Origin: Ephemerocybe angulata
Lineage: Eukaryota; Basidiomycota; Agaricomycetes; Agaricales; Psathyrellaceae
DNA: 64,000 nucleotides
Direction: 5' to 3'
Assembly: GCA_013368325.1 (NCBI GenBank)
Contig: JAACJK010000001.1
Span: 2,604,001 to 2,668,000, forward strand
Shown: one piece after another, positions 43,710 to 54,483 of the stretch
How positions within the stretch are numbered: position 1 is the first letter of the stretch
Layout of the letters: every line of letters begins with the position of its first letter
Made by a program: the position numbers and the translations under genes
The notes under the pieces: generated by a model
Told to the model about the DNA's origin: nothing
Databases searched by the model: none
The model's input: the letters and a program-made list of their open reading frames with translations, nothing else

Positions 43710-46700
43710 ATGTCCCTCCGCTCGGGCGATCCCTCAAGCAGCAATAACAGTATGGACGACAAAGAAAAGCTACGGCAGAGATACCGAGCGAAAGTCGCAA
43801 AGGCGCTGGATGAAGACGACGACCCGTTGGCTGCATATCACCAATTCATTCAATGGACGATCAAGACTTACGGGGAGAAGGACCCGAAATCAGGATTGAA
43901 GGAGCTGCTGAAGGAGGCCACAAGTCAGTTCAAGGAGGATCCCATGTATAAGACGGACCTACGGTATCTCAAGATGTGGGCGTTACATGCGAGGCAGTTG
44001 GATAAAGCTGGGGCGATCGCAGTGTTTGCTGATCTACTCGAGAATGGGATTGGTACATCGTATGCGGCCCTTTACGAGGATTATGCAAATTTACTGGAGC
44101 ATTCCGGAAAGTGAGTACACATATCTTGAGGGTCACATACGGCTTATAGTCTTATCTTTACCAGGTACAGCGAAGCGGAAAAGTTGTATCTCAAGGGCAT
44201 TGAGCGAGGAGTGCGACCTTTGGAGCGACTCAAGACGCGATATAAAGATTTCCAGTCGCGTTCCCGGCAGAAAGCATCAATAGCATCGTCCTCGGGTGGT
44301 GCTGGGCCGTCGACGACGAAATCGCTTGCGTCTCAAGGCCGAACCACCACCTCATCCTCCGTTGCGTCAACCTCTGCCCAGTCCACCACATCTGCCAACA
44401 TTGTATCTTTCAATTCTACAGCTGCTTCAAGATATGCGCTTATGCTTGCACCACCACCACCTGGGAAGCGGCCTGAAAAGCTTAGGTTCAATATGGGGTT
44501 GCTATTCACCGATGACGGGGTTGAGTACAGTATCCAGGAGGCAAGGGCACGGTCTATGGGTCTTCTTGGCAAGAAATGGGGTCCACCACCGACGTCGGAA
44601 CTTCCAGCATCCCTCTCAACCTCATCATCTTCGTCACTCTCATCCGCTCCGGTCGATTTCAACGACGACGGTCAGAAGTCGACACGGATGATGAACCTCC
44701 GGAGAAGAAGCGCTTATGGAGGAGGGGCAGAGCCAACAGTCACCATCAATACGAAAGAGGCGTTGGCAGATGTGTTTGGAATGTACAATTCACCCGAGAG
44801 GACCTCAAAACTTGCACTTCCTGGGAGTAAGCATGCGCCTCTCAAGAAGGTCGAGCCTGTAACTCCTATGGTGCCACTCAGACCGGCCTTCTCGAAGGAG
44901 AATGAAAACTCAGTCATTGGGAAGACGCCTGGGAGCGGTGAGAGCTCTTTCTTACGTCCACCCTTACCACCCACTCATCTATTTCCATAGCTTTCCGCCC
45001 GTTCTCGGACGAAAATGCATCGCAGAACAGGATGACACCTGGAGCAAAGGTGAGTCGCTACTTTAGTTGAGCATTTCGATCAGTACCGACTCTCTATTCT
45101 CAGTTCAGCGTATTTGTGGAGGAGCAGAACAAAACGCCCTTTGTCACCCCTCGGACGGTGTTTGGGGCCAAGGATGCTCCAACACCTGCCTTTGCGTTCA
45201 GGTCCACTGTAGCCGAGGCGACAGGGGAAAACCAGCCTCAACCGCCTATATTCTCCAAAGTCTTCAATCCACCACAAACCGACTCGATCCCCCTGGCACC
45301 GCTCCGCGATGTATTCACAGACGACCATGGAAAACCTACACCGAAAGCGAGACCTATACCCACTCACGAAAGGGCAAAGTCACATCACGATATTCCAAAC
45401 ACCTCAGCAGGCCTTGGTCCCGTATTCACCCCATTCAAGGATGAAAACGCCAAGACGCCGTTCAAGGTCTTCAGTCGACCGCCCAGCCAGAATGAGAACC
45501 CCTTCCGAAATGCGTTTACACCGAAAACGCCTACGCCTTCCGTCTTCACGCCATTCTCTGATGCACAGCAGCAACCCGCATTTACACCGTTCGGAAGCAA
45601 AGCCATGCAACAACGAGCGTTTACTCCGTTTGCGGAGAAGCCTGTCACCCCGGCGCCTCCTCCGGCTGACGAGCCTACCGAGATATTGGACCAGGAGGAA
45701 GAGGAGTACGAAGAGGAGGAGGAGGAAGAGGAGGAGGATCAAGAGCAGATACGGGAGGACGCGGATGGGGATGATGGATATCAAGAGGAAATCCACGAGG
45801 AGCAGGAAGAAGACGAGTACTACGACGAGCCAGAACATCTCGACCACTACCAAACTCCTCTGGCACCTGAACATAATCCTGAAGAGTATGCTGATGGAGG
45901 ATCCTATCAGAGAGACATACCTCTCGGAGGCCGATTCGGTGCCTTCAACGTCATGACACCTATCACGGAACGGACATTCGAGCTCACAAGCACAGGTGGA
46001 TGGACTCCGAGTCAGAGATACGGGGTACCTTTGGAGGGCGAGGGTTCGCCGAAGGCCAAAGGTTTCCTCCCGTTTTTGCGAGACGAAATCGTCGCAGCAG
46101 CCGATGCTGAGCGCCTGGCGGCTGAGCTGAGAGAGGGTCGGAGTGAAGTGTATGAAGAAGGCGACGAGGAGGATGTAGGGGATGTGGAGGTCGAGGAAGC
46201 CATCGACCAGATGTCATCGCCGCGCGGTGAAAGGAAGGGAGGCCTCAGTCTTGTCGATACTCTGACTTTGACTTCTAAATTCCGACCGGCTAATCCGTGC
46301 AATCCTTTCGACCCACCCATTCTATCAACCTTACTTTCGCGTATACCCACCGACCCCCACTTCTATGACCTCCATGACCAGGATTCCCAAAGCCTCCCTC
46401 AGCTGCAAAAGTTCTTTAAGAAGACGGCGCGGAAGGGAAGCAGTGCTGCCATAGGCGACATCTACCCTCTGGCACTCAATGGCAATCGATTCCAGCTTTC
46501 CGAAAAGCTCGGAGAGGGAGGGTTCGGCTGCGTGTTCAAGGCTCGGGACCTCGGTGTTAAGCTTTCAGGCGAAGACTCCGACTCCGACTCTGATCTCGAC
46601 GACTTCGACGACGAAGATGAGGAGAACTCGTCTGTTGTGGCTCTCAAAGTGGTGAAACCTCGAAATCTTTGGGAGTACCATGTTCTCCGCCGTCTCCACT

Positions 46701-47533
46701 CAGCACTCACCCCCACCCTGCGCCGATCTGTTGTCCTTCCACACGCGTTGTATGCGTTTAATGACGAGAGTTTCCTCGTTCTCGACTACTGCCCGCAAGG
46801 CATGCTGTTGGACATCGTCAATAATGCTGCTTCCTCGGGGGTCTCTCAAGCTGGAGCATGCCTCGACGAGCTCCTTGTCATGTTCTTCTCCATTGAACTA
46901 CTTCGACTCCTCGAAGGAATGCATAGCATCGGGTTCGTGCACGGCGACCTGAAGATCGATAACTGCCTCATCCGCCTCGAAGACGTCCCAGGCGGTGCAT
47001 CAGCTTGGTCACCACAGTACCAGCCCTCAGGCGAGGGCGGGTGGAGCTTCAAGGGCCTCAAAGTTATCGACTTTGGACGGACGATCGATACAAGGCTCTT
47101 CCCTGCCGGCCAGGAGTTCATTGCGGAGTGGGACGTGGATGAGCGCGACTGCTTCGAGATTCAGGAGGGTAGGCCGTGGACGTACCAGACGGACTACTAC
47201 GGTTTGGCAGGGATCGTGTATTGCATGCTGTTCGGCAAGTACATGTCGATCAGCGCGATCGTCGAGGCTTCGGCTGCAGCGACATCTGGAGGAAGGCCAC
47301 GGTACAAGATTGGGACCCCATTTAAACGGTATTGGCAGGCGGATATCTGGAACAAGCTTTTCGACATTCTGCTGAACCCTCGGATGGTACGGCCTGACGG
47401 GCAGCTTCCGCTTTGCGAGGAGCTTGGCGCCGTGAGAAAGGAGATGGAGGTGTGGTTGCAGGCTAACTGCAACAGGACGAGTAACACGTTGAAGGGTCTG
47501 CTGAAGAAGGTGGAGATGTCGTGTTATGCGTAG
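43710..47533 (+). CDS. BUB1: Spindle checkpoint serine/threonine kinase Bub1
   Basis: Exons 43710-44110, 44165-44937, 44991-45049 and 45104-47533 give 1220 residues. The Mad3/Bub1 TPR region is at residues 20-175 (PLAAYHQFIQWTIKTYG, DLRYLKMWALHARQLDK, YEDYANLLEHSGKYSEAEKL). The middle is disordered, with a KEN box (FSKENEN), a long Glu-rich stretch, and repeated FTPF units. FNVMTPITERTFEL is a conserved Bub1 element. The kinase domain covers the last 350 residues: LGEGGFGCVFKA, VVALKVVK (Lys), FVHGDLKIDN with the Bub1-type HGD, and VIDFGRTID. All catalytic residues are present, so it is the active Bub1 type and not the BubR1/Mad3 type. It acts at kinetochores to delay anaphase. Confidence 0.93.
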
Positions 47534-47922
47534 ATGGACGAACGTACGCTTTCCTTTTCTTTTCATTGCTCACCCTTCCTTGGGGGCTTCTTCTGTGAAG
47601 GGGCGGCTTCATTTTCATGGAAATGTTAATCTTGTTTTGCTTATCCTACGACCTCGTTTCCGCATTATTTCATCTCATATGTACTCTAAGCATCATACTC
47701 AATTATTATTCCCATTTTTTCTAGTGAGTCAGCCATTGTTTAGATGCTCCCCTTCGACTTCTGCTGACAGATTCGATGGCGTATCTTCTGACATGAATCT
47801 CAACGACCTCATCGGAGGATGATATTATGCTATTTCACTACGCTTACTAAAGGTAACTCTGGGCGTCCGCGATAAATATAAAGGTTGGGATGTTTCCTCA
47901 GTCCAAGCTTCCCACATCTACC
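47534..47922. other. Intergenic region with TATA element
   Basis: 3' region of BUB1 and promoter of the hydrolase gene. AAATATAAAG at about 47874-47883, 40 bp before the ATG, is a likely TATA box. Confidence 0.45.
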
Positions 47923-49289
47923 ATGAAGTCCCTCTTTACTGGCGTACTCGTTCTCCTGTCTGCATCTGTCAACGTAGCTCTTTCCCAAGGAACCTCTGTC
48001 CTTGCTTCCAACGCGGCGCCTGTGGATGTACAAGCTCCTTTGCTACCCTTCTACAGAGACGTCAAGACCTCGAGGGGCTACAAGTATCATTATTATTTCT
48101 CTGCAGCCACAGCCGGAAAACCCACCTTGCTCCTTGTCCACGGATTTCCGTCTCTGTCCGTTGATTGGTATCGCCAAATTGCCTACTTCAAGAAAAAGGG
48201 ATATGGCCTAGTGGTGCCAGACGGGCTTGGCTATGGAGGGACTGACAAACCGGAGGAGGCCAGTGTCTATGTCCATTCTCTTCTTGCCAAGGATCTAGTC
48301 GACATACTCGACCACGAGAAAGTGGCTAATGTCTTGGCTATTGGGCATGATTGGTAGGCCATGCAATTGATTCCTTGAAGAAACAAAGTTAATCCTTTCT
48401 ACTAAGGGGTGCCACAACAGCGAGTTCCCTTGCGAATCTGCATGCCGACCGTTTCCTTGGGTTTGGCTTCCTCGCTGTTGGGTATCAAGCTCCCAACACC
48501 AACCTTACATACGAACAAATCCTTGAGTCGGTAAGATACATGGGTTATGCTGCGATACGCGAAGCACGAACCTGACCAGCGACTTTTAACTCCAGAATGC
48601 AAAACTCCTTGGATACGAAAACTTTGGGTATTGGTGAGCAGAGATCGCGGGCCTAGAGGTGTCGTGCACTCATTTCTTTACAGGAAGTTCTTCTCTTCGC
48701 CAGACGCAGACCGCATAATCCGTGGACACCTCCAGTCTTTCTGGGACGTTATCTGGGCGAAGCATCCTTCCATTTGGAGGTTTAGCTTTTCGCCTACTGG
48801 TGCCTTCCAATCGTTCTTGGAATCAGACTCGAAGACTCCCCGCGCTTCCTACTTTAAAGAGGTGTGCAAATAGCCCTCCCACACTCCGTCTCCTTGACTT
48901 ACCAAGACGCTTGCGTAGCTTGAGCCCATTTACAACAAAGTGTTTGGCCAAAATGGATTCAAAGCCGCCGTCAACTTCTACACGATTCAGACGAATGGTG
49001 ATGACCAGGAAGACGATAAGAGTAAGTCGTTCTATCCATATGACAAAATCCATGGCTGAGCATATAACTAGATGTTCCTCTTGAGAATTACACGATAAAG
49101 AAGCCCGTCTTCTTTGGGGCCGCGACACAGGACTTGGTCGCCGTTTCCTCACTCCAGATAGCGGTGACGAAGCAGTTCTGTCTCAATAGCACTATCCAGA
49201 AGTTTAACGCCTCTCATTGGGTGCACCATGAGTTACCGGACGAGGTTAACACAGCGTTGGACAACTGGATTCGTACAGTCGTCGCATAG
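47923..49289 (+). CDS. Secreted alpha/beta-hydrolase, epoxide hydrolase-like
   Basis: Starts MKSLFTGVLVLLSASVNVAL, a signal peptide; the in-frame ATG at 47890 would mask it, so 47923 is preferred. Exons are joined by introns near 48355-48419, 48531-48595, 48635-48684, 48863-48921 and 49024-49074. The fold is seen as LLLVHGFPSLSVDWYRQI (oxyanion-hole HG), DGLGYGGTDKPE, and AIGHDWG split by the first intron, with Asp as nucleophile. The cap and lid region contains NFGYWKFFSSPDADRII. KKPVFFGAATQDLVAV and FNASHWVHHELPDEV carry the acid and His. An Asp nucleophile in HDW points to epoxide hydrolases or dehalogenases. Secretion suggests action on external compounds. Confidence 0.85.
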
Positions 49290-49642
49290 GTCATTTCCTA
49301 GTAGTTTATGTTCTGGGCGCTTAAATGTACTACTGGTGCTGCCCCTGTGACTTTAGCTCAGCTGGAAGAGCATGAGACTTTCCTACATCCGATGGCGAGC
49401 CAGCATAGCTATTACTGTCCCGAGTGCTGCTGGGTAAGCTGACATCCTTGCGAGTAGCATGCCTACTTCCTTCGCGCTCCTCTTTAGGCGCCCACTGAAC
49501 CACCTACTGAAGGCTTGCCATCGCAGCTGGGAAATTTACTCCATTTCCGCCTCGGTTGAGCCACGTCGTGCACATGCCGTGGGAGTTTCGTCCCTCCAAA
49601 ACATCCTATCTATGCATTATCCCCTACTTTCTAACCTTGTAA
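49290..49642. other. Intergenic region containing a tRNA fragment
   Basis: 3' region of the hydrolase gene, the partial tRNA copy, and about 260 bp with nothing recognised before the intact tRNA. Confidence 0.5.
49348..49379 (+). pseudogene. 5'-half tRNA-Tyr fragment
   Basis: ACTTTAGCTCAGCTGGAAGA and the 10 bases after it match the first 30 or so bases of the intact tRNA-Tyr 300 bp downstream. The match stops right at the anticodon loop. No 3' half follows, so it is a partial copy. Confidence 0.75.
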
Positions 49643-49730
49643 CTCACTTTAGCTCAGCTGGAAGAGCATGAGACTGTAATGGCTGACTAAGCAAATCTCA
49701 GGGTCGCCTGTTCGAGCCAGGCAAGTGAGA
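49643..49730 (+). tRNA. tRNA-Tyr (GUA) with intron
   Basis: A complete cloverleaf: acceptor stem CTCACTT with AAGTGAG, D arm AGCTCAGCTGGAAGAGC, anticodon stem TGAGA with TCTCA, T arm GCCTG-TTCGAGC-CAGGC, discriminator A. The anticodon is GTA. About 15 bases (TGGCTGACTAAGCAA, exact ends ambiguous) interrupt the anticodon loop one base after the anticodon, the standard place for eukaryotic tRNA introns. A run of T after the gene (49732-49736) is the Pol III stop. Confidence 0.92.
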
Positions 49731-50194
49731 ATTTTTGCTCCTTTTGACTCCGTCCCAGTGGACTCCCGACTCGTGTCACGACTCATGACTGGCCAGTGGC
49801 CACTCTCTGACCGAAATTTAAACAGTCATCGGCCAACCTACGGTCGAAGTTATACATCCTCATTTTATCTTATTCAGACAACTCAAAAGGAAGCTTGAAT
49901 GTTGGGCCCGTAAGAAGGTTGAGCCTCTTCACTTCGAGCATCATTGACACCAGTTTGACTTCTTCCTTAGTAATAAATTTCTATGTCATATCAAAGACAG
50001 GCTTCTCGCCTAACTCTGAGAATGTACGTGTACAAGACTGAGATCCTAACTTCCGTCAGCTCGACAACATAAAATGCGTCGGGCCCCGATGTTGATAGGA
50101 CAATCGCCCACTGGTAACTTTCAAAGGCTTTGGAAGTTACCAATTGGCGTTACTTAACCGGAGAACCAGAACATACTTGCCAACTGTTAATACG
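49731..50194. other. Intergenic region
   Basis: About 460 bp after the tRNA with nothing recognised beyond the Pol III stop and the upstream region of the next gene. Confidence 0.4.
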
Positions 50195-51541
50195 ATGCTA
50201 TACCGAGGGTCCTTTGGCTCATTCAACCCAACTGAGGGTACCCAAAGGTCAGTGCTTTGCCCCCTATGTTTGAAGATGCTCTCAACCAGCATGTCCGATA
50301 TGATCAGTACCGACGAATGGGAGTTCCATACGAAATACGGAATCATCCACAAGTGCTCCTGTCACATCTGCAGGGACTACATCCGCCATCTTACACCTTT
50401 CTGGACGCGATGCGAGAGCGAGAACCACCCCAATCAGTTGACTCCCATGTACGACGCATTCTACAGGGACGGAATCAGGGAGGGCATAGCGTTCAGGACC
50501 ACGCAGGTCACCAATCTCCAAAAAGAGCTAGATGACATTCGGCTCGACAGAGAAGTCCTGCTGAGCCAGCTAGTGGAGAAGGAGCGTGCAGTTTGTGACC
50601 TTAAAAGTAAACTGGGGACTATGGAAGGAGATTTGGGACATCTACGGCGCCAGATAGAGGCTTCCAAGTCTTGCAGCCCGCCCTCTTTGCACAGGAGAAG
50701 CGCTGGAAGTCCGTTGGGCCAGCCTATATCCAGTGGACGACTCGTCTCCCCTCCATTAACCAAGAAAAACATCTCTCGCCCCCTCCCTGAAATCGGATGG
50801 CCTAGCCCTCCCTCGTATACATCTGACTATTTGGGATCTTGGGGAAGAGCGGTTCCTGATTCAGAGGCAACGAACACGAGCCGTCCGTCTCAAGGACCAC
50901 TTTCTGTGCGATTGCACCGCGGCCAATCTACCTCCAGCTCAATTGGCTCTATTCTACAAACCAATAAGAGCAGTGTACCAGTCAACGGACGCTCTACCTC
51001 CCCCAAGACGAATCCTCGTCTCCATGACCCGGTGGAGATTTGGTATGAGTACTATTGTACTCACCAGAAGTCATGGCCACGGGGGGTTCGATGCGATTCC
51101 TACCGACGCCCCATAATGTCTGACCTTCGAGCCGACAGGGCCATTGCGCGCTTTCGCCCAGATGCTTCGGTGAAGCTTCCGCCGGATTTGGCCACGATAG
51201 TAGTCGATGGAGAGTTTGGACCAGACTGTTTCCCCGCACCCTCCCCCCGAAATCAGTTCAAGAACATGGTCGTCGAATTATTCTATGAGCGGGGGATGTA
51301 TGCAAAGCGAGTGGCGGAGCTTGGCCTTTCTGTTGCACCAGTCGCAACCTACGAGATGTACACCGGCCCTTTCCCTATCACGATCGACCGCATTGTCCGG
51401 CATTTGGCCAGCGCAGGGGTGTCAACGGAGGTCGCGTCATCTGAGCTTGAACAGTGGGCACAGAACTACAAAGACGGGGTCAACTGCTCTATTCCCTTCA
51501 CTCCCGCATCTGCGCTGCCACAGAGAATGAGAAGGCGTTAG
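50195..51541 (+). CDS. Hypothetical protein with N-terminal Cys/His region and coiled coil
   Basis: 448 residues in one exon from the first ATG, 50195 (MLYRGSFGSFNPTEGTQ). Near the N-terminus CPLCLKM and HKCSCHICRDYI could form a zinc site. A coiled coil covers about residues 95-155 (TTQVTNLQKELDDIRLDREV). The middle is Ser/Pro-rich and disordered. A second folded part starts at VEIWYEYYCTHQKSWPRGVR and ends in helical segments such as KNMVVELFYERGMYAKRVAE. I do not recognise the family; it may be a lineage-specific gene. No neighbour suggests a role. Confidence 0.6.
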   Translation: MLYRGSFGSFNPTEGTQRSVLCPLCLKMLSTSMSDMISTDEWEFHTKYGIIHKCSCHICRDYIRHLTPFWTRCESENHPNQLTPMYDAFYRDGIREGIAFRTTQVTNLQKELDDIRLDREVLLSQLVEKERAVCDLKSKLGTMEGDLGHLRRQIEASKSCSPPSLHRRSAGSPLGQPISSGRLVSPPLTKKNISRPLPEIGWPSPPSYTSDYLGSWGRAVPDSEATNTSRPSQGPLSVRLHRGQSTSSSIGSILQTNKSSVPVNGRSTSPKTNPRLHDPVEIWYEYYCTHQKSWPRGVRCDSYRRPIMSDLRADRAIARFRPDASVKLPPDLATIVVDGEFGPDCFPAPSPRNQFKNMVVELFYERGMYAKRVAELGLSVAPVATYEMYTGPFPITIDRIVRHLASAGVSTEVASSELEQWAQNYKDGVNCSIPFTPASALPQRMRRR

Positions 51542-51742
51542 TCGTAGTTTGTGGGGCAAACCAAGCTCCCTACATATTTTCTTGATCCATGTAATGCTTT
51601 TCGTTAGCAAGAAGTTTTCGAATTCAGATTTACCATAATGCTCTTTGAATGACTGGCATTTGTGGGAGTGAGGGCCACCCCCTCGACGAAGGACGCTAAT
51701 TAGCGCGCCGTTAAGCGCTCGCTGCTGGTGCGATCGGACCTC

Positions 51743-54422
51743 ATGATGTCAACAGTTGATGGCAGCCAAGTCGAATCAACCCGGATTCTGACGCGGACGC
51801 GCCTCTTTCCCTTCCCCAACCTTGGGATGGCTTCTCTCTACAAACATCTCAGAGTTCACCAGATATTCGGGGCGAACACCGATGTCGGAAAAACCATTTT
51901 GACGACTGCATTGTCGCGCGCGTCTGCTGCAAAGAAATTTCCAGTCTTCTACCTCAAGCCAGTCAGCACAGGTGCTCTGGACGATGCCGATGATAGGTGG
52001 ACCACATAAAACTTATGGGGAGAAGGCATGCTCATTCGTGGCATAGGCACGTAACGCGCTTCGGTGGGAAGGCGTCAAAATTGATTCACGCAGAGTGCCT
52101 TTTCCAATACGACGAGCCAGTGAGCCCTCATCTTGCTGCTCGCTTGAAAGACGAAGGTCGCGTGGAGGTACGAGTCTGTCTTTCCTGACGAATCCTTTCT
52201 CACCCATCGCTCGTAGGTCCCGTCCGACGAAATCTTCATAAAGTCGGTCGCACAACGCATCCGGGACCATGCTCGAAAGTCGGGAAAGGCTGCACATATG
52301 TATGTTGAGACGGCTGGCGGTGAGTCGCGCGTATCCTCTTGTAAACGCTGGTGACTCAAATCTCAGCTGCATCAAGGTGTTCACAGCCCTGCCCTCTCTG
52401 GAACCACTCAAATCGACTGCTACCGACCTCTCTTCCTTCCGATTGTGTTGATCGGTGACTCAAGGCTAGGAGGAATCTCATCCACCATTTCAGCGTACGA
52501 TTCCCTGGTCCTCCGAGGCTACATTGTCGACGCAGTCATCATCTTCCGCGACGAATACTACCGCAACTGGGAATACCTCACGGAATACTTCAAGGAACGA
52601 GGAGTCCACGTCTCGGTCGTCGAACCACCACCACCGCGTCACTCCGATCCGACAGAAGATGCAAAAGCAACAGAAGCGTACTACGAAAGTGTTGTGTCCC
52701 CCGACATCGTCAATGGTGTCTCTAACATCGTCGACTACCTCGACGTTCGCCACGCAGTGCGAGTTCAAGACATCGAATCCATGCCTCAGCGGACTCTGGA
52801 CACCATATGGTGGCCATTTGTCCAGCATGGAACGGTGAAAGACCCCAAAGATGTCACAGTCATCGATAGTGCATATGGCGACTTCTTCAGCGCTACTCGC
52901 CTCAACAACGAAAGGGACTCCTCCAAAAGCATCCTCTTCCCGGAGCTGGATGGCTCGGCATCGTGGTGGACTCAAACCCTCGGACACGCGCACCCTTCAC
53001 TAACGATGGCCGCTGCTCGAGCAAGTGGAAGATACGGACATGTTATGTTCCCTCAGGCGACCCACATTCCCGCGTTGAGGCTTGCAGAACGCCTCGTACA
53101 CAAGGGCCCGGGCAAGGGATGGGCATCACGGGCGTTCTTCTCCGACAACGGTTCAACTGGCATGGAGGTTGCACTGAAGATGGCGATGAGAGCCTACACC
53201 CAGCGGAACGGGGCCGGCCTCGACAACGAAAGCAAGAAGAGACTCGGCGTTCTTGGGCTGAAGGGAAGCTACCACGGCGACACAATCGGAGCGATGGACG
53301 CATGCGAAGAAGGTGTCTACACCTGTGAGTGGCACGACGCCAAAGGCTATTGGTTTGAACCACCCTCTGTTGGGTTCAAGGATGGCAAACCCATTATCAC
53401 TGTCCCTTCATCCCTCTCGACGACCGAAAAGGCGCATACTGTTCCTGCAAAGTCCCTGTCATGGATCTACGACGTCGAGGACCGCCTACACACACCACTA
53501 GCCCGCGCCTACGCCCTCTATGTCAGCCGCGCACTAGAATCCATCGAGAAACGCGGCCAAAAGCTTGGTGCCCTCGTCATCGAGCCCCTGCTCATGGGAG
53601 CGGGCGGCATGATCTTCGTCGACCCTCTCTTCCAGCGCGTCCTCATCGATACCGTTCGTGGCCGTCGTTCCGGAAAGTCGACCGAATGGTCCGGAATGCC
53701 CGTCATCTTCGACGAGGTCTTCGTTGGCCTCAACCGCATTGGAATGGAGAGCACCGGGCCCTTGCTCGGTGTGAACCCCGATATCTCTGTCAACGCAAAA
53801 GTTCTAACAGGAGGTCTCATCCCTCTCTGCGTTACCCTCGCCTCGAAATCCATCTTCAACGCGTTCTTGAGCGACAAAAAGGCGGAAGCGCTGCTGCATG
53901 GGCACTCGTACACGGCTCACCCGATCGGCTGCGAGGTGGCTAACGAGACATTGGCCCAGATCGACAAATTGGAGAAGAGCGAGGAGTGGACGGCTGCCAA
54001 GGGAAAGTGGGACAAGCTTCAAGGAGAGGGAGAAAGGAGCAAAGTCTGGAGCTTGTGGGATCCTCAATTCGTGTCGGAGGTGTCCAAGTTGCCCAAAGTG
54101 AAGGAGGTGATGAGCCTTGGATGTGTTCTCGCCATCAACTTCGAGGATGATGCTGCTGGTAAGTTACCTGATAGAAATGGTTCGAAGGGATGTCATGCTG
54201 ATAATTATTTAAGGCTACACTTCTTCCTTCGCCCAAAACGCCCTCCAGTCTCTCAAAGAACCTTCGCCGGAAGCAGGAATGTCTGCAGCACCAGGAGGCG
54301 CACCGTACGGTGTCCACTACCGAACCCTAGGAAACGTCGCCTATTTCATGACAAGCCTCAACACCAAAGCATCTGTCATCCGATCTATCGAGGACAAAAT
54401 CTGGAGCACAATCGGAAACTAA
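51743..54422 (+). CDS. bioDA: Bifunctional dethiobiotin synthetase / DAPA aminotransferase
   Basis: Catalyses the two steps before biotin synthase: KAPA to DAPA (PLP aminotransferase half), then DAPA to dethiobiotin (ATP-dependent half). The N-terminal BioD half has QIFGANTDVGKTILTTAL (P-loop), YLKPVSTGALDD, MYVETAGGVHSPAL and IVLIGDSRLGGISST. The BioA half has SASWWTQTLGHAHPSLT, FFSDNGSTGMEVALKMA, GLKGSYHGDTIGAMD, VIEPLLMGAGGM, MPVIFDEVFVGLNRIG and KVLTGGLIPL, where Lys binds PLP. Introns near 51996-52045, 52169-52217, 52322-52378 and 54159-54213 restore the frame; the last exon ends DKIWSTIGN. The start may be 51743, giving an Arg-rich leader (mitochondrial signal), or 51827. Confidence 0.93.
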
Positions 54423-54483
54423 TACATACATGTAATCCATTACTTCCTGGGACCTGCAACTAATATTAGCACACAACCTACAC

